Positions 19,001 through 27,534 of a stretch of DNA of 64,000 nucleotides are shown piece after piece. How positions within the stretch are numbered: the first letter of the stretch is position 1; each line of letters starts with the position of its first letter. The position numbers and the translations under genes were made by a program. The notes beneath the pieces were generated by a model. It made no database searches. It saw only the letters and a program-made list of their open reading frames with translations, and had not been told where the DNA came from. Location: contig DATGZX010000380.1 in the NCBI GenBank assembly GCA_035296965.1, positions 62,001 to 126,000 of the forward strand, read 5' to 3'. This stretch comes from DATGZX01 sp035296965 (lineage in GTDB: Bacteria; Planctomycetota; Planctomycetia; Gemmatales; Gemmataceae).

Positions 19001-22000
19001 CAAACAACCACGATTGGAAATGTGCCGATCGTGCAAAGCACGAGCGGCGCCATTCCCACGACTGTTTATCTGGCCGTCTCGCTGAGGGAGGCCGAAGAGG
19101 GCTTGCAGAACGCATCGCTCGTAAATGTTCTGCAATCGCTTAACGGCGGTCAGGTCGGTACTTTCAGTTTCGTCAACACCGGCCTCCGCCCAACCGATAC
19201 ACCGGCTCAATCTCCGGCATTGGCAATCGACCCACAAAAGATCTTCGTCGAATCACCAACCGATCCGACGACCGGCTCATACCAGGACCTGCTCATCTAC
19301 GGCACGCAACGCGTTTATCGCAGCGAAAACAGCTCAACCTCGTGGCTCGAGTTGAGTCCAGCCCTTCCTGCGAACGACGTAATCACTGCGGACGCCGCCT
19401 CGTCCGCGAACGCCGAGGTCTTCTACGTCGGCACGCAGCAGGGCAAGATCTATGTCACTCTGAACGACGGCGGTGATGGTTTCCCGAACCGGAGCACCGG
19501 TCTGCCGACCGACATTGCGATCAATGGCATTACCGTTGATCCCACGAATTACCTGGTGGCCTACGCCCTGGTAGGCGGCTCCGGTGGACACGTCTTCCGA
19601 ACGACGAACGGCGGGTCCACATGGCAGGATATCACCTCAAACCTGCCTAATGTCGCAGCTTACTCGTTAGCGATTGATCCAACCTTGTACCCGGATACAC
19701 CTCAGGGTCGGCTCTATGTCGGCACGCAAGTCGGTGTTTATACCTCCACAAACCTTGGGGCAAGCTGGACGCGCCTGGGCGGCGGACTTCCCAACGTGCC
19801 TGTGCTCGACGTTCAGTTCAACAAGAACTTCGAAAAACTGGCGGTGGCCACTCTAGGCCGAGGCGTCTACGACATTTCGACAGATCGCATCGGCCCCATT
19901 GTCATCGCCTACACGCCCGCTCTGCCATCGAGCCCGGGCCTGTCTTCGGTCACGGTGACGTTCGACCATGCGGTGGATCCGCGCACGTTTCTTCCCAGCG
20001 ATGTGCGCGATTTTGTGGGCCCCAACGGCCCCATTACTGTCAGCTCCGTCAAGGTGGTGGATCCCGCGACGGACCTCCAATTCCAGATCAGTTTCCCGGC
20101 CCAGTCGTCCAACGGGTCGTACAGTTTCAACCTGTCGCCCACGATCACCGATTTGGCGGGCAACGAGCTGGATCAGAGCGGAGGCTACGTCAATGGGCAA
20201 GACCCGCAGGACAGCTTCGTTTTCCAGTTCGCGCTGAATAACTCCGACGACGGCGCGTTTGTGTCCGGCAGCTATCACGACCTGCTCGGCAGGCCGGCCG
20301 ATGTCGGCGGTTTCATCAACCTGTTGAGCGCCGTCGACATCGCTCGCTTCCAAACGTTGATCTCGACAGCCACCAGTATTTTGACTTCGGGCGAAGCCCG
20401 CGGCGACTTGATCGACAACTTCAATAACAATACGGGCTACTATCCGGAATTCCTCCGTCGCTTGGCCACACCGTCCGAAGTCGCTGCCTGGGTACAGGCT
20501 TTGAACCAGGGCGAAACGCCGCAACAGGTGATCGCCTCCATCGTGGGCTCGGACGAATACTTCACGCAGTCCCTGGTTGGCGGTATCGACGCAACCTTTG
20601 TCAATCAGCTCTACGTCGATCTGCTCGGCCGCCCAGCCGACAGCTCCGGATTGACCACTTTCGAACAGCAGCTCTCGAGCGCCGAGATGCTTTCTCGTGT
20701 GGGCGCCGCCAACGGGCTGGATCAGAGTACCGAGTATCAAACCAACCTGATCAACTCCGATTACTCGAAATTCCTCGGTCGCACGCCTTCCTCCGCTGAA
20801 GTCGCCACCTGGCTTGGCCAGTTCCAGGTCAGCGGATTTACCGACGAGTCTTTGATTGCGAACATAGTCTCCAGCGATGAGTATTTCAATAACCACGGCG
20901 GCACCAACTCCGGCTACGTCACGGCCCTTTACTCCGATCTCCTCGGCCGTTCGCCCGATCCGACCGGTTTTTCAATCTTGATGAATCAGCTCCAGGCTGG
21001 TGCCTCGCGAGCGTCGGTAGCGCTGGAGTTGTTGACCAGCGGCGAATACCGCCAGGATTTGATCGAGGCTGATTACCAGAAATACCTCGGCCGCAGTGCC
21101 GACGCGGGCGGACTCAATTACTTTATCGGACTCTTCCAGAAGGGCGCGACTGACGAGACCATCGTAAGTACTCTCGTAGCCTCGGGCGAGTACTTCTCGA
21201 ATCATGCGGGCGGTGCGACGACTCAACATGCGCTGGACTTGAACTGGATTGGTGCCGCCTACCAGGATGTACTCGGCCGGCCAGCCGATAGCGGCGGCAT
21301 CGCCACCTTCAGTCTAACGTTGGATCAGGCTGAGATTGCCGCACGGACCAGCGTGGCCCAAAGTTTGCTCTCGAGTACGGAGTACGAAACCGACTTCATT
21401 ACCGGGGTTTACCAGAAATATCTCCAGCGGGCGCCAGGGGGTGCAGAGGTCGCTCACTGGCTAGCGATCCTCAACCAGCCGTCCAGTGGTCCTGGCCAAC
21501 CGAGCCCCGAGGAGCAATTCGAGGCGGCCGTCATCGGTTCGTCGGAGTATTTCTACCTGCAAACCAACAGCTCCAATCAAACCTCGAACGTTCAGTGGCT
21601 ATTGAGCGTTTATGAAAATGTTCTGGGCCGAGCGCCGGATACGAATGGTTTCAATACGATCCTGAACAACCTGCTCAATAGCTATCAGCCGCAGCGGCTT
21701 AATATGGAAACGGCTGTGACGACGAGCAACGAGTACCTGTCGGACACGGTGACGGCAATCTACGAGACCTACTTGCGCCGGGCGCCGTCGGCCTCGGAGC
21801 TTACCGCAGGCGTGGCCGGGCTACAGACCGGCTCGACAAATGAAGCACTAATTGCCAACCTAACCAGTTCCGTGGAATACTATTCAAGCCCGAAACTGGG
21901 CCAGAACAACAACAGTACCTGGCTCAATCAAGCCTACAACGATCTTCTGGGCAGGAACATTGCCAATGATCCGGGCGCCCAAGCCCTGTTGACGGCTCTG

Positions 22001-22231
22001 AATAATGGGAAACTTACTCGTAGCCAAATTACTACGGCGATCGTGCAAAGCACAGAATACCGTGATCGCCTTATCGCACTTTACTATAAGACCTACCTGG
22101 GGCGAGCTCCGTCCAGCTCTGACCTAACCTTCTGGAATACGGCCCTCGCGAAGGGCGAGAAGGATGAGCAAATGCTTGCGGCCATTCTCGCCTCGAACGA
22201 ATACTTCTTGCTGCCGCACACCTACCCGTGA
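13043..22231 (+). CDS. Giant secreted beta-propeller / DUF4214 repeat protein (about 3,062 residues)
   Basis: The ATG at 13043 (GAGGAA eight bases upstream) is preferred to the first in-frame Met at 12920. A basic N-terminus leads into LCVERLESRELLSA, the motif found near the start of many large planctomycete secreted proteins. Residues about 200-930 are FG-GAP/VCBS repeats with calcium-binding D-x-N-x-DG loops (DLNADGLLDIAVAD, DINGDGFEDIVVAN). Residues about 970-1250 resemble a jelly-roll carbohydrate-binding module. Residues about 1370-2270 form a BNR/Vps10-like propeller with Asp-box repeats (KTTDGGVDW, RSQDGGKTW, RTTNGGSTW). A Big-like segment follows (TPALPSSPGLSSVTVTFDHAV). From about 2405 to the end there are some twelve DUF4214 units (Y-x-x-LLGR-x-x-D). 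There is no C-terminal anchor. Function unknown; adhesion or matrix binding is inference. Confidence 0.9.
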   Translation: MTFQSFLRLLRQRQPGQRNQRKDRLSSRSSRLCVERLESRELLSAVPPAIIAVTPADGSPVQGAPPLGSEPKLTVTFSQNVVVAEADNVSNYLLFGSHNNQITVDAASYVFNGGTGQGIVTLTYHDPVTNPSDDPNQGLVTDTYTLFVRAANIHADLGGGTDGLAVGQPGQLAVANHGSNNVSLVNIVSQTLANGSPGPVDGTLGAISNYPVAQSSTVTAVQVASVLGNVNTPDLVVLTDTQVVILPGKAGGGFSTDPATIRRLNLPAGSRAGSMVVADLNADGLLDIAVADSRYVGGVPQGNNSVTVFLNSTVGFSAGTSYAAGANPIGIVAGDFDLAGLTDLAVANAGKDTGGNFDINLLFNRGGINIGTFGAAVPIQTGKTAATDMVIGDPNGSLSSPETRGDLIRTAAHPNQADFAISTTSGVVVMENVSPSLLGPGSDFIPISLPTDIVSRATSVTVGNFSDRTDGLLDIAVTDGQNIFVFKNDASAPSGFDDAVKITVGGSNITKLFARQVQTSPPSGTHTADILAVDEATSQVIVVLNNSTVNNTLSFSTTIGRYRVDSNPLSLDVTDASGDGVPDAITANSGGSDVSVVRGMGDGTFLTSTEQGIQGSGPDAIAVGDLVNNGLPDIVIADQNSNTVEVFLAQGNGTYSESSYAVGQDPVAVALGDINGDGFEDIVVANQLDNTLAFLINNGHGGFTLETNSSGGPYLLKTGPTPTDIALGDFAHNGVMDIAVSHTGNGSVGRGVSVFLGIKSTTTGLETGTFQPPVEYATSLNAVAVTAADFNRDGILDLAVLDKEGTGQVAILQGTGTGAFTQTGLFPAGADPTSFTVGDLNRDGYPDIVVADTDPVTNSGSLAVLLNAAGNGFNAPTYITSPQFSGVPFQSVIVTDVNQDLYPDIVVSTGAGSGNNLFTLLGNGDGTFQQPTFPYAVSGGSSAPSYVALVSDPFVRVTTFTTSGTLVGPNLIANGSFETLSLSNGGSTPEKGNLVGWSTYDELNSNGQWGPETGTVSPLSSTTVPVPPQGSYAAMLDQSYLPLFTASQVPTNGANDLATDGTHILYQDIVISPTATLVQLSFQLYIDNTNAVINGVNTYSNTTLNPSLDYIQSENSQTPNQQVSIDIMDPTFSLLSVPAAGQTTGNGVLQSIFQTNSTTLFGTTRNGAPGLQYMNIQDILAGEAIGYNVLPAQLAAQAKIEETTTLNLTGLKFPTQDRTVRLRIAVANTLGQLIVGVDNVKVTEVYNDTEAPILTGLQLRNPGFGVTPTNAGDTTDPTIQGVASDNGSVNNIAYVLVDTQFNQPGHTNFQPGAGVYRTNTFDAVGNWVTSLPLDLPSQIVNGQVVPTVVGVEVVDKAGNTSEQSLSFINQGPNQGVWQSMGPGPIDTTGIGLDYTSVSGEVTAIAVDPRDTSGNTFYVGSANGGVWKTTDGGVDWTPEMNTLTDANGNPVSASIGALAIDPTTPNDVFAGTGIPNHAYDSQTGFGLFESTTAGKSWSQIGGTVFANSRISTIAVARPDLQGITDIYVAVAVGGQFGPGLYRSQDGGKTWTNVLNPNNMFLHGGGTLASLGVTSVASVTDLVIDRLAHEDHDLYIGIGNIGFVNPATGNAGLSAGLWQSPDAGATWFQQTGGVTPFVHNDTLPTGNNVGKIELAIPETRVQDDGIIYVMISDAVPFGSTTDAGSTRGSAIADAAGNADLSGLYKSKNGGDDWTHVMLRQSVPIPNNPNHFMNLELSADESTYVGSLVVDPTDPNVVYLGGARLDDSIPAQPTTGSIWPQRGFLRVDTSDMRDTTYFDPFTLSYINDGDDIQKALAAGKNRAYPAGGAYVGEGVYWQDLEQNTSGASDIANSYLPPVIHDLVFDSQGRLLIATDGGLWRGISYGFGYDFSSSPGAILSTEFIGNLAKTQGMTFTSLNGNLEISNTSSVAIDPTNPNVLYSANGETGWALTDGSITWSTMGELPNGPTERILPNDPGTVLAAPVNPTLVQTTTIGNVPIVQSTSGAIPTTVYLAVSLREAEEGLQNASLVNVLQSLNGGQVGTFSFVNTGLRPTDTPAQSPALAIDPQKIFVESPTDPTTGSYQDLLIYGTQRVYRSENSSTSWLELSPALPANDVITADAASSANAEVFYVGTQQGKIYVTLNDGGDGFPNRSTGLPTDIAINGITVDPTNYLVAYALVGGSGGHVFRTTNGGSTWQDITSNLPNVAAYSLAIDPTLYPDTPQGRLYVGTQVGVYTSTNLGASWTRLGGGLPNVPVLDVQFNKNFEKLAVATLGRGVYDISTDRIGPIVIAYTPALPSSPGLSSVTVTFDHAVDPRTFLPSDVRDFVGPNGPITVSSVKVVDPATDLQFQISFPAQSSNGSYSFNLSPTITDLAGNELDQSGGYVNGQDPQDSFVFQFALNNSDDGAFVSGSYHDLLGRPADVGGFINLLSAVDIARFQTLISTATSILTSGEARGDLIDNFNNNTGYYPEFLRRLATPSEVAAWVQALNQGETPQQVIASIVGSDEYFTQSLVGGIDATFVNQLYVDLLGRPADSSGLTTFEQQLSSAEMLSRVGAANGLDQSTEYQTNLINSDYSKFLGRTPSSAEVATWLGQFQVSGFTDESLIANIVSSDEYFNNHGGTNSGYVTALYSDLLGRSPDPTGFSILMNQLQAGASRASVALELLTSGEYRQDLIEADYQKYLGRSADAGGLNYFIGLFQKGATDETIVSTLVASGEYFSNHAGGATTQHALDLNWIGAAYQDVLGRPADSGGIATFSLTLDQAEIAARTSVAQSLLSSTEYETDFITGVYQKYLQRAPGGAEVAHWLAILNQPSSGPGQPSPEEQFEAAVIGSSEYFYLQTNSSNQTSNVQWLLSVYENVLGRAPDTNGFNTILNNLLNSYQPQRLNMETAVTTSNEYLSDTVTAIYETYLRRAPSASELTAGVAGLQTGSTNEALIANLTSSVEYYSSPKLGQNNNSTWLNQAYNDLLGRNIANDPGAQALLTALNNGKLTRSQITTAIVQSTEYRDRLIALYYKTYLGRAPSSSDLTFWNTALAKGEKDEQMLAAILASNEYFLLPHTYP

Positions 22232-22258
22232 GCGACGGCGAGGGCTCTTGAAATACGG

Positions 22259-22289
22259 GAGGGCTCCGAGCACGCTCGGGCCCTCTTTT
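22259..22289 (+). terminator. Intrinsic terminator after the giant gene
   Basis: GAGGGCTCCGAGC pairs with GCTCGGGCCCTC (one-base bulge), followed by TTTTG. It lies 28 bases past the stop codon in the same orientation, separating this gene from the TolC-like gene. Confidence 0.78.
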
Positions 22290-22577
22290 GTATTCGAGGC
22301 TGGGGCTTCTCCTGGGCCCCCAGAGCGCACAGAATAGCGACAACTTCGTGCTCGCCTCCGCCTCCTTCGTATTGAAATATCCCCTTCGCCAGACTTCCCC
22401 GGCTGGATCGCACCGCATGCGGTTCGGATCTAATCCGGCCGCTAAATCCTCTGCATCTTGCAAGACTTATCAGTAACTGCGCGCTACGGCCGCCGGCCTT
22501 TCTCAAGACTAGAGAACTTTTCGGACGATACCGAATAAGCCGTCTTTGTCATCCTTGTCGAGAAGCACAGGTGGATC
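22290..22577. other. Intergenic region upstream of the TolC-like gene
   Basis: No gene, RNA or repeat recognised. Together with the terminator it gives a gap of about 345 bases, and presumably contains the promoter of the TolC-like gene. Confidence 0.5.
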
Positions 22578-25562
22578 ATGGGGCGACAAGTTCAGGTTGG
22601 TAAGCTGGGTGATCTAAACCGACTCGTGCGCCCATTCTTTTTAATCCTATTCGCAAGCGCGTGCCTGGCGCAATCGGTCGGTTGCACGCGAAATTTCTTC
22701 CGCAAACAAGCAGACCAGGAAGTTGCCGACGTTCTTGCAGAGAAGGACCATTATCCCGACTCGAGCATTGAGCAATGGCACGTCTATCCCGACCCGCGCG
22801 CCCGCTTTGCCGACGACAGTGATCCCGATCACCCGCTCATGCCGCCCGATGATCCGGAAGCCTGGCAACAATCGCCTCATCCACAGAAGCCGGGCAAGGA
22901 TGGTACTCTGCGCGTCGTTGGAGCCGGCTATCTGGAATTACTAGGGCATTGGGACACGGAGAACCGGGCGGAGAAAGCAAAAGCCTCCTCGGCCGAACGG
23001 GCTCTCGGAGCACTCGGTGGCGAGCCGGCCGAAGTAACTGGGCTGCCTGGGGAACCCCCAATCGGCCAAACACCCCAAGCTGGGGCAAAGAACGGACTCA
23101 CCGGGAAAGACGGCGGCACGAGCGAGGACACTTACACCTCGACCATCCTCCGAACGGAACCCAAGCCTGGCGGCCCTCAACCTTATTTGCTTAACCTGGA
23201 CCAAGCGTGTGAGTTGGCCGTCATTAACGCCAGAGAGTATCAAGACGCTCGAGAAGACCTGTACCTGGCAGCACTCCCGGTCACCCTGGAGAGATTCAGC
23301 TTCGCAGCTCAGTTCTTTGCAGCCGAGCAATCACTGCGCGAGTGGGCGGGAGCCACTTCGCCTCTAGGAAGCCGCAACGACTGGAGCATGAACTCCAATG
23401 CAGGTTTCGCCAAGCTTTTCTCAACGGGCGCGCTGCTGCTCTTCAACTTTGCCAATCAAACCGTATTCAACCTCGGCGGTGCGGCTCGGCCCGTTACGAG
23501 CCAATCGACGATCAACCTCGACCTCTTTCAACCTCTGTTGCAAGGAGGTGGCCGGGCTGTCACTCTTGAGCCGTTGACCCAGGCCGAGCGCAACCTCGTT
23601 TATCAAATCCGCAATTACGCCCGCTTCAGGAAATCGCTTTATGTTGCAATCGCCGGCGGCGGCGGCGGCAGCATCACAGGCTCTAGTTTTCAACCGACAG
23701 GTGTTGTGGCCAGTCCCACCTTCTCGGTTAACGCAGGTCTTGGGGCCTCAGGTTTGACGCCTGGCGTCATCACGCCGGTGCCTGCATTTGGCAATCCTGG
23801 TTTGCAAGTGACCCCCGGGGGATCGGGGCAGCTCGTACTCAATACAGCCCTTGCCGCACCAGTTTCCGGTTATTTGAGCACGCTGCTTCAAGCATCGCAG
23901 ATCCAGGTTGACAAGTACAACATTCGGGCCCTGGAAGGCTTCTTCAAACTGGCCAAAGCCTTGCAGGAGGGAGGGGACATCTCTCAATTGCAGACCGATA
24001 CGTTCGAGCAGCAATTGCTCAAGGGAAGGCAGAGCTTGCTGATGGATCAGCAAAACTATCTCCAGGCCGTCGACAACTTCAAGCTGCAGCTAGGGGTGCC
24101 AACGGATGCCTTCCTTGAACTAGACGACTCGCCATTTCGGCCGTTGAACCAACAGTTTGCGCGATTCGAAAACCTTTTTCGGGAATTCAAGGCCGCCAGC
24201 GCACAACCTGGACGTTTCAGTGCACCAAACCAGGTGGGGCAGGTACGCGTCGAGTTGCGCAAGCTTTTGACCTCGTCGGCATTTGTACGCGGCACGCAGT
24301 TCAAGACCCAAATCGCGGCAAGGTTGGATGCCTGGCAAAATCTGACGCCGGACCAAGTGAAGAAACGGATCTCCGACTACAACCAGGAACGCAACAGTTT
24401 GCTGGACAAGCAGGTCTCATTAGGCATGAAGGGCCGGGGACTGAGCCCTGCCGATCAGCACCGTTTAGACCAGCTGGTCAATGAGAGCGCCTTGGGCGAG
24501 TACGAGTCGGCGCTGCGCGAGTACGAAGGTCAGTCCTGGAAAAACCCGATGCAATCGGACGAGACCCAGCGCCGGCGCCAGCAAGCAATGTTTGGACATG
24601 TAGCCAACGAGTTCACCGTGGTATTGATCGAGGCACGCAACGAGCGTCTCCTGCAGATTCGCGCTCAGTGGCCTGTACTCAGCCCCGTATGCGTAGATCG
24701 TGTGGACCTGCTCAAAGCCGACCTGGACGAGGCAGAAGCTGCGGCGGCCCAGCACGCCTTGATTCATCGCCTGGACCTCATGAACGCGCGCGCCCAGAAC
24801 GTTGATGCCTGGCGGCAGCTGAAAGTCTATGCGAACGCCTTGCTGGCACCACTCAACGTGCAATACGCATTAACTAGTACTACGCCTGCGGGGGCAGCAA
24901 TGCCCCTCGCGTTCAGCGGCAGCGGGACGCAGCAGCAGTTGATTTTGAGTACAGACCTGCCGATCGTCCGCAAGCAGCAACGAAATAACTACCGGGCCAG
25001 TTTGATTGCCTATCAGCGCTCGCGACGCATCGTGCAGCGCGGCGAGGACGGAGTGATGTATGACGTGCGCCAGGAGTTGATCCTGTTGCGTCAGTTTTTG
25101 GAGAACTACAAAATACAGACCCGGCAAATTGAACTTGCTTATTTGACGGTGGATAACTCACTAGACACACTGCAGGCACCGCCTACGCCGACCCCGGCTG
25201 GAGGCGCATCCATCGATACTGCGACCCGCGCTGCCAGCTTGACGAACCAGTTGATCCAAGCGCAGACCTCGCTCTATACTTCGCTCTTCACAATGACCAC
25301 TATCTGGATCACCTACCTCAATACGCGCGACCAGATTTACCGCGACATGGAGCTAATGCCACTTGATAGTCGGGGAGTGTGGCTGGATGAAGTTGCCAAG
25401 TGCGAGTGTCCTGCGGAAGCCCCCGGCGCGGCGGCAGGGCCCATCACGCCGACGCCTTCGGCTAGCCCAAGCGGCCCGGTAAATCAACGACCGGAGATGT
25501 TGCCTGCTCCGCTGCCCGGCGCGACCGCACAACCAATGCCGCCCGCGCAGCCTCAGCGCTAA
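22578..25562 (+). CDS. TolC-family outer-membrane efflux lipoprotein, unusually long (994 residues)
   Basis: Outer-membrane channel component of an export system. The N-terminus has a basic region, a hydrophobic stretch (FFLILFASACLAQ) and a lipobox SVGC with C36 as the likely acylated residue. Family core features are LNLDQACELAVINAREYQDARE near residue 200 and later alpha-helical blocks such as LIQAQTSLYTSLFTMTTIWITYL near 890. TolC proteins are normally 430-500 residues; the extra length lies in a Pro/Asp-rich N-terminal linker, Gly/Ala-rich inserts (GGGGGS, TPGG) and a helical middle region (residues about 500-720). The C-terminus is Pro-rich. It follows the giant protein gene after a terminator; the inner-membrane pump genes are not adjacent. 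Confidence 0.85.
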   Translation: MGRQVQVGKLGDLNRLVRPFFLILFASACLAQSVGCTRNFFRKQADQEVADVLAEKDHYPDSSIEQWHVYPDPRARFADDSDPDHPLMPPDDPEAWQQSPHPQKPGKDGTLRVVGAGYLELLGHWDTENRAEKAKASSAERALGALGGEPAEVTGLPGEPPIGQTPQAGAKNGLTGKDGGTSEDTYTSTILRTEPKPGGPQPYLLNLDQACELAVINAREYQDAREDLYLAALPVTLERFSFAAQFFAAEQSLREWAGATSPLGSRNDWSMNSNAGFAKLFSTGALLLFNFANQTVFNLGGAARPVTSQSTINLDLFQPLLQGGGRAVTLEPLTQAERNLVYQIRNYARFRKSLYVAIAGGGGGSITGSSFQPTGVVASPTFSVNAGLGASGLTPGVITPVPAFGNPGLQVTPGGSGQLVLNTALAAPVSGYLSTLLQASQIQVDKYNIRALEGFFKLAKALQEGGDISQLQTDTFEQQLLKGRQSLLMDQQNYLQAVDNFKLQLGVPTDAFLELDDSPFRPLNQQFARFENLFREFKAASAQPGRFSAPNQVGQVRVELRKLLTSSAFVRGTQFKTQIAARLDAWQNLTPDQVKKRISDYNQERNSLLDKQVSLGMKGRGLSPADQHRLDQLVNESALGEYESALREYEGQSWKNPMQSDETQRRRQQAMFGHVANEFTVVLIEARNERLLQIRAQWPVLSPVCVDRVDLLKADLDEAEAAAAQHALIHRLDLMNARAQNVDAWRQLKVYANALLAPLNVQYALTSTTPAGAAMPLAFSGSGTQQQLILSTDLPIVRKQQRNNYRASLIAYQRSRRIVQRGEDGVMYDVRQELILLRQFLENYKIQTRQIELAYLTVDNSLDTLQAPPTPTPAGGASIDTATRAASLTNQLIQAQTSLYTSLFTMTTIWITYLNTRDQIYRDMELMPLDSRGVWLDEVAKCECPAEAPGAAAGPITPTPSASPSGPVNQRPEMLPAPLPGATAQPMPPAQPQR

Positions 25563-25774
25563 TTGAGCATAATCGTTTTTCACAGTTGCCAGAATTGAGA
25601 CAATACCCGAGGCGGACAAAAGAGGTGTGCGTCGCGGCAGAGCGGCTGCGAACACACCGCTTGTTCCTGTAATTCTCTTGCTCTGCAATTGTCTAGACCC
25701 TGCCAACTCCGCCGGCTTACAACATGGCAATCGACGTATAATGGCCCCGTGCGATAGTCAACAAGGGCGACACC

Positions 25775-26296
25775 ATGCGAATGTCGAATCTGGCAGTGGT
25801 CGTAGTTTTTGCTCTCAACTTATCTCCCGCCGATGCACAGCCTCCAGGCCCATGGTATGGAATGTATGCGGAGAGGCAGACCCAGTGGGAATATCGTGTG
25901 CTTACCAAAGAGCAGCTTCTCGATGCCGGCAAGAAGGACGTGGCGGCCGGGCTCAACCGTCTCGGGCGTCAAGGTTGGGAATTGGTCGCCATCGAACCCG
26001 GATCGGCCCCGCCGACATTCTATTTCAAGCGTCCTCGCCCGCGCTTGGCGGAGCAAATTGAAGATTATAAGGCCCGCGTTGCAGGCCTGGAATTGGCCGT
26101 GGCCCTGGCCCGAGATAGGGCCGATTGGGCCGAGCGAATGACTAGAAAGGGGAATGGGAGTGAATCCAACCTCACGGTCGCCAATCAGCAATTGAAAGCC
26201 GCGGAACTTGCCCTGGAAAGGACAAAGAAGCAGCTCAACTCCCTGACGGCTCAATCGAACGATCATTCCGATGAAGAAAAAAAGCCTTCCAAGTAG
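25775..26296 (+). CDS. Secreted DUF4177-like protein with C-terminal coiled coil
   Basis: A 173-residue protein with a signal peptide (LAVVVVFALNLSPADAQ, cleavage after ADA likely). Residues 38-85 match the DUF4177 pattern: WEYRVLTKEQLL, then LNRLGRQGWELVAIEPG and FYFKRP. From about residue 90 to 165 it is a charged heptad-rich helix (LAEQIEDYKARVAGLELAVALARD) likely to form a coiled coil. It ends with a hydrophilic Lys/Glu tail. The ATG at 25775 has AAGGGCG upstream. Function unknown; periplasmic. Confidence 0.8.
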   Translation: MRMSNLAVVVVFALNLSPADAQPPGPWYGMYAERQTQWEYRVLTKEQLLDAGKKDVAAGLNRLGRQGWELVAIEPGSAPPTFYFKRPRPRLAEQIEDYKARVAGLELAVALARDRADWAERMTRKGNGSESNLTVANQQLKAAELALERTKKQLNSLTAQSNDHSDEEKKPSK

Positions 26297-26541
26297 CAAG
26301 CGAGTTTCAGTTCGATTGCCCGATGGGGCGGCTGACTCAAGGTGCCGTCGCAGCCAACGTCTGCGGAGCCATTGTGAACGCCGCGAGCCAGTCCGCAATC
26401 TCTCTCGCGCAGGATGAAAATCACCTTGCCATCAGTGTGTGCTCATGCCTAGATTGTTAATTCCTTGCGGGCTGAGACCCGCCAACGGCAAGCCTTGCTC
26501 ATGCGCGGGCAGGGCCCATCGAATCCAGTTCAGGTCAGCGA

Positions 26542-27534
26542 ATGTCCACTTTGTTCACGATGACTGTTGATACGGAAGAGGAATGGGATTGGGGCGCAGG
26601 CTGGCCGACAACCAACCTATCACTTTCGAACATCCAGACCCTGCCGCGCTTCCAGGCCCTGTGTGCGCGCTACGGCGTAGCCACCACGTATTTCACCAAT
26701 CAGGCTGTGTTCGATGACCCGGAAGCGCGCGCTGTACTGTTGAGGCTGTCGAAGGAGCCTCGGGTGGAGATTGGCATGCACATCCATCCCTGGAACACGC
26801 CCCCGCTCGACGTCAACGGCCCCGTCACGCCCCGATCTACGTTTCTTCACAATTTGCCCGCGGAAACGATCCGGGCAAAGCTGGATAGTGTTTATGAAAG
26901 ATTCGTAAGTCAGGGATTGAAGCCGCTCAGCTTTCGCGGCGGCCGCTATTCCAGCGGTGGTGTGATCCACGAATTCCTGCGGGATCATGAATTTCTCGCA
27001 GACGCCTCAGTCGTTCCGTTTTCCACCTGGGAGGAAGAGGGTGCTCCCGATTATAGGAAGCGCGACCTCGTTCCCGTTCGGCTTCCGCCACGCCGGGAGG
27101 GCGAGCGACCACTGTGGGAAATTCCTTTGACCCTGGGCTTCACGCGGACACCATTCGCTTTTTGGGGAAAATGCTATGATTTGGTCCGTAGTTCATGGCT
27201 GAGCAAACTGCGTTTGATTGGCATCGCCGAACGGATTGGCCTCGTTCGTAAAGTGTGGCTGAACTTTGAAGACCCGATGGGAGCACGGATGTTGTCCTTT
27301 TTGAGAAAGTTACGCAGGATGGAACTGGCGTCGGTCTGTCTCACAATCCACAGTTCATCGCTCGTGGCCGGCAAAGGCCCGTACACTCGCACTCAGGCCG
27401 ATGAAGCTCGCCTTTTTGGGCACATGGAAGAAGTCTTTCGCGCCATCGTAGATTGGCCGGATTTTGAACCAGCCACAGTGACCGAGGTCGCACAACATCT
27501 GGAAGAAAAGCATCATGCGTGTACTCGGAATTAG
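26542..27534 (+). CDS. Polysaccharide deacetylase family protein (NodB-like)
   Basis: A 330-residue NodB-homology protein that would remove acetyl or similar groups from a glycan or glycan precursor. Visible motifs are TVDTEEEWDW near residue 8, which supplies the catalytic Asp/Glu, MHIHPW with H80 and H82 as metal ligands, and SFRGGRYSSGG, the Arg-containing motif 3. No signal peptide, so it probably acts in the cytoplasm on a precursor, as in exopolysaccharide loci. Its last 20 bases overlap the start of the carbamoyltransferase gene, implying translational coupling and a shared pathway. The gap upstream contains only a small GCGGG/CCCGC hairpin (26467-26482). Confidence 0.87.
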   Translation: MSTLFTMTVDTEEEWDWGAGWPTTNLSLSNIQTLPRFQALCARYGVATTYFTNQAVFDDPEARAVLLRLSKEPRVEIGMHIHPWNTPPLDVNGPVTPRSTFLHNLPAETIRAKLDSVYERFVSQGLKPLSFRGGRYSSGGVIHEFLRDHEFLADASVVPFSTWEEEGAPDYRKRDLVPVRLPPRREGERPLWEIPLTLGFTRTPFAFWGKCYDLVRSSWLSKLRLIGIAERIGLVRKVWLNFEDPMGARMLSFLRKLRRMELASVCLTIHSSSLVAGKGPYTRTQADEARLFGHMEEVFRAIVDWPDFEPATVTEVAQHLEEKHHACTRN

